Source: Lentisphaerota bacterium
Lineage (GTDB): Bacteria > Verrucomicrobiota > Lentisphaeria > Oligosphaerales > Oligosphaeraceae
Length of the DNA stretch: 6,942 nt
Direction: 5' to 3'
NCBI GenBank assembly: GCA_012799755.1
Contig: JAAZKQ010000541.1
Location: 1 to 6,942, forward strand
The notes under the pieces are model-generated. The model was not told the DNA's origin. It did not search any database and saw only the letters and a program-made list of their open reading frames with translations. The translations under genes were made by a program, and so were the position numbers. Shown here piece by piece: positions 5,843 to 6,942 of the stretch (position 1 is the stretch's first letter; each line of letters opens with the position of its first letter).

Positions 5843-6942
5843 AAATCAATTGGGAAAAAATGCTGGAAAGTCTCATTAAGAAGTCCACCAAGGTACAAAC
5901 CACAGCCAAGCTGTTTCAAGATAATATGAGTAGCGCCTTGGGGGTTTTCTCCTTGACTCTGCTGTTAATGCAAGTCCCGTGGATACTTTATGTGCTTGAA
6001 TCGTTTTGGAAGCCAAAAGGCGTCTTCGCACTTCAACTCTTGGGCATTGCGACGCCGACCATTATTTTCTGCGTGGCAGTAGTGGTAATGATTGTTTTTG
6101 CTTATGGTCAAGGCATGTTTTTTTCCATTCTCGCCAAAGAACGTGGTGAATCTTGCTCAAGGTGGAACGAAATCGCCATCAGCATGCCGATTCTCCGCTA
6201 TTGGATACTTTGGCGTCTGCTTTCCAAAAACGCCCGGATTCCGGTGCTGCTGCTGATTGGCGGCGCAATGATGTTCTGGGTGTTTGCAGTATTTGTCGGC
6301 CCATTGAGTCCGTGGGTGCAGGTGTCGCTTGTCATCAGCGTCAGCGCCTGGCTGGTGATTGCCCAAAGATTGTCTCATGGCGTGGTCAAGCGTTCGCAGC
6401 GGATATGGGGTATGGCGCTTCTTCTCTTGTTTGCGGTGTCCGCTGTGGCTGGATACGTTACGTTTTACTGGACGAAAATGGAAGTCGAAGCGGAAATGCT
6501 CACGCTGCAATCGGATGGAATTCCTACTAGCCGCGAAGAATTGAAACGGTATTTTTATCAGTGCAGAACTCCGAGCGCGGAATTCAGAAAACTTGTAGAC
6601 CGCATGGACGATTATAACATAAAAAAAGGTTCAAACTGCTTGGTGACCGCTATCGGGTACTATAAACTTCCGGAGAGCAAGCGGAAGGAACTCAAGGCCT
6701 ATCTTGTCAGTGAACTCTGTCGTGAAGACTTTAAAAATATTGATGCTTTAATCGAATCCGGCGAAAGTCTGAAATACGAGATTTACCTGTCGGATGATGG
6801 ATTATCTGTTCGAAGCTCAAATGCCGCATCTGGATTATTACCGTACTATTATGCGTTATTTCAGCTCGAAAATCGTCGTCGCGCTGGAAGAGAAAAATCC
6901 GGCGGAAGCCATGCGGCTTTTCCGCTTGGCAAACGAAATGCA
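5839..6942 (+). CDS. Multi-pass membrane protein of unknown function, 3' end off window, apparent frameshift
   Basis: The frame opens with GTG overlapping the previous stop as GTGA and stays open to the window edge. A short amphipathic start (1-30) is followed by about five membrane segments (near 34-55, 66-90, 134-154, 158-176, 188-210), then a soluble domain from 211. The soluble part contains SDGIPTSREELKRYF (225-239), a pattern I associate with uncharacterised PVC-group exported proteins. From about residue 320 the translation in this frame becomes implausible (basic, serine/glycine-rich), while the +1 frame gives a coherent helical protein (DYLFEAQMPHLDYY, then VVALEEKNPAEAMRLF). A single extra G at 6799-6800 would explain this, so the gene is either disrupted or miscalled by one base. 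No enzyme motif is visible. It is co-expressed with the upstream membrane protein. Confidence 0.75.
   Translation, partial: MKINWEKMLESLIKKSTKVQTTAKLFQDNMSSALGVFSLTLLLMQVPWILYVLESFWKPKGVFALQLLGIATPTIIFCVAVVVMIVFAYGQGMFFSILAKERGESCSRWNEIAISMPILRYWILWRLLSKNARIPVLLLIGGAMMFWVFAVFVGPLSPWVQVSLVISVSAWLVIAQRLSHGVVKRSQRIWGMALLLLFAVSAVAGYVTFYWTKMEVEAEMLTLQSDGIPTSREELKRYFYQCRTPSAEFRKLVDRMDDYNIKKGSNCLVTAIGYYKLPESKRKELKAYLVSELCREDFKNIDALIESGESLKYEIYLSDDGLSVRSSNAASGLLPYYYALFQLENRRRAGREKSGGSHAAFPLGKRNA

Noticed and set aside
6153..6544. Open frames on both strands within the terminal membrane gene
   Set aside because: They are out-of-frame readings of the GTG-started multi-pass protein, whose membrane segments are coherent across this stretch.

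Overview
The window most resembles a member of the PVC group, probably Lentisphaerota (Victivallis-like). The basis is the combination of a short pseudopilin with a C-terminal H-X9-DG motif, a large secreted GH123-type (formerly DUF4091) carbohydrate-active protein beside it, and intergenic palindromic repeats. This is recognition from the protein style, not a database match.

Layout. Bases 1-132 hold three tandem 9-mers followed by a leader. Bases 133-783 encode the pseudopilin. Bases 784-1139 are non-coding: a degenerate leader-like fragment, two hairpins, then a second full leader. That second leader aligns without gaps to the first (about 57 of 82 bases identical by hand count) and carries the same AACGT-N4-ACGTT dyad. 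Bases 1140-4064 encode a 974-residue secreted protein: signal peptide, two beta-sandwich carbohydrate-binding modules, a linker, and a GH123-like barrel with an adjacent Asp-Glu pair. A long hairpin follows its stop. The shared leaders suggest that the pseudopilin and the hydrolase answer to the same regulator although each has its own leader and ribosome binding site.

Bases 4065-4924 hold no convincing gene. They contain a string of palindromes (4095-4134, 4197-4221, 4531-4559, 4696-4778), a GTCGGGGACAG motif, and two small overlapping reading frames that could be tiny genes or decayed remnants.

Bases 4925 to the end have visibly lower G+C. They encode two overlapping, translationally coupled membrane proteins of unknown function: a 305-residue protein with two N-terminal membrane segments, then a GTG-started multi-pass protein that runs off the window. 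The second appears to carry a one-base frameshift near 6799. I found no tRNA, rRNA, CRISPR array or intact mobile element. The most interesting signals are the duplicated leader and dyad, the apparent frameshift, and the hairpin-rich island.
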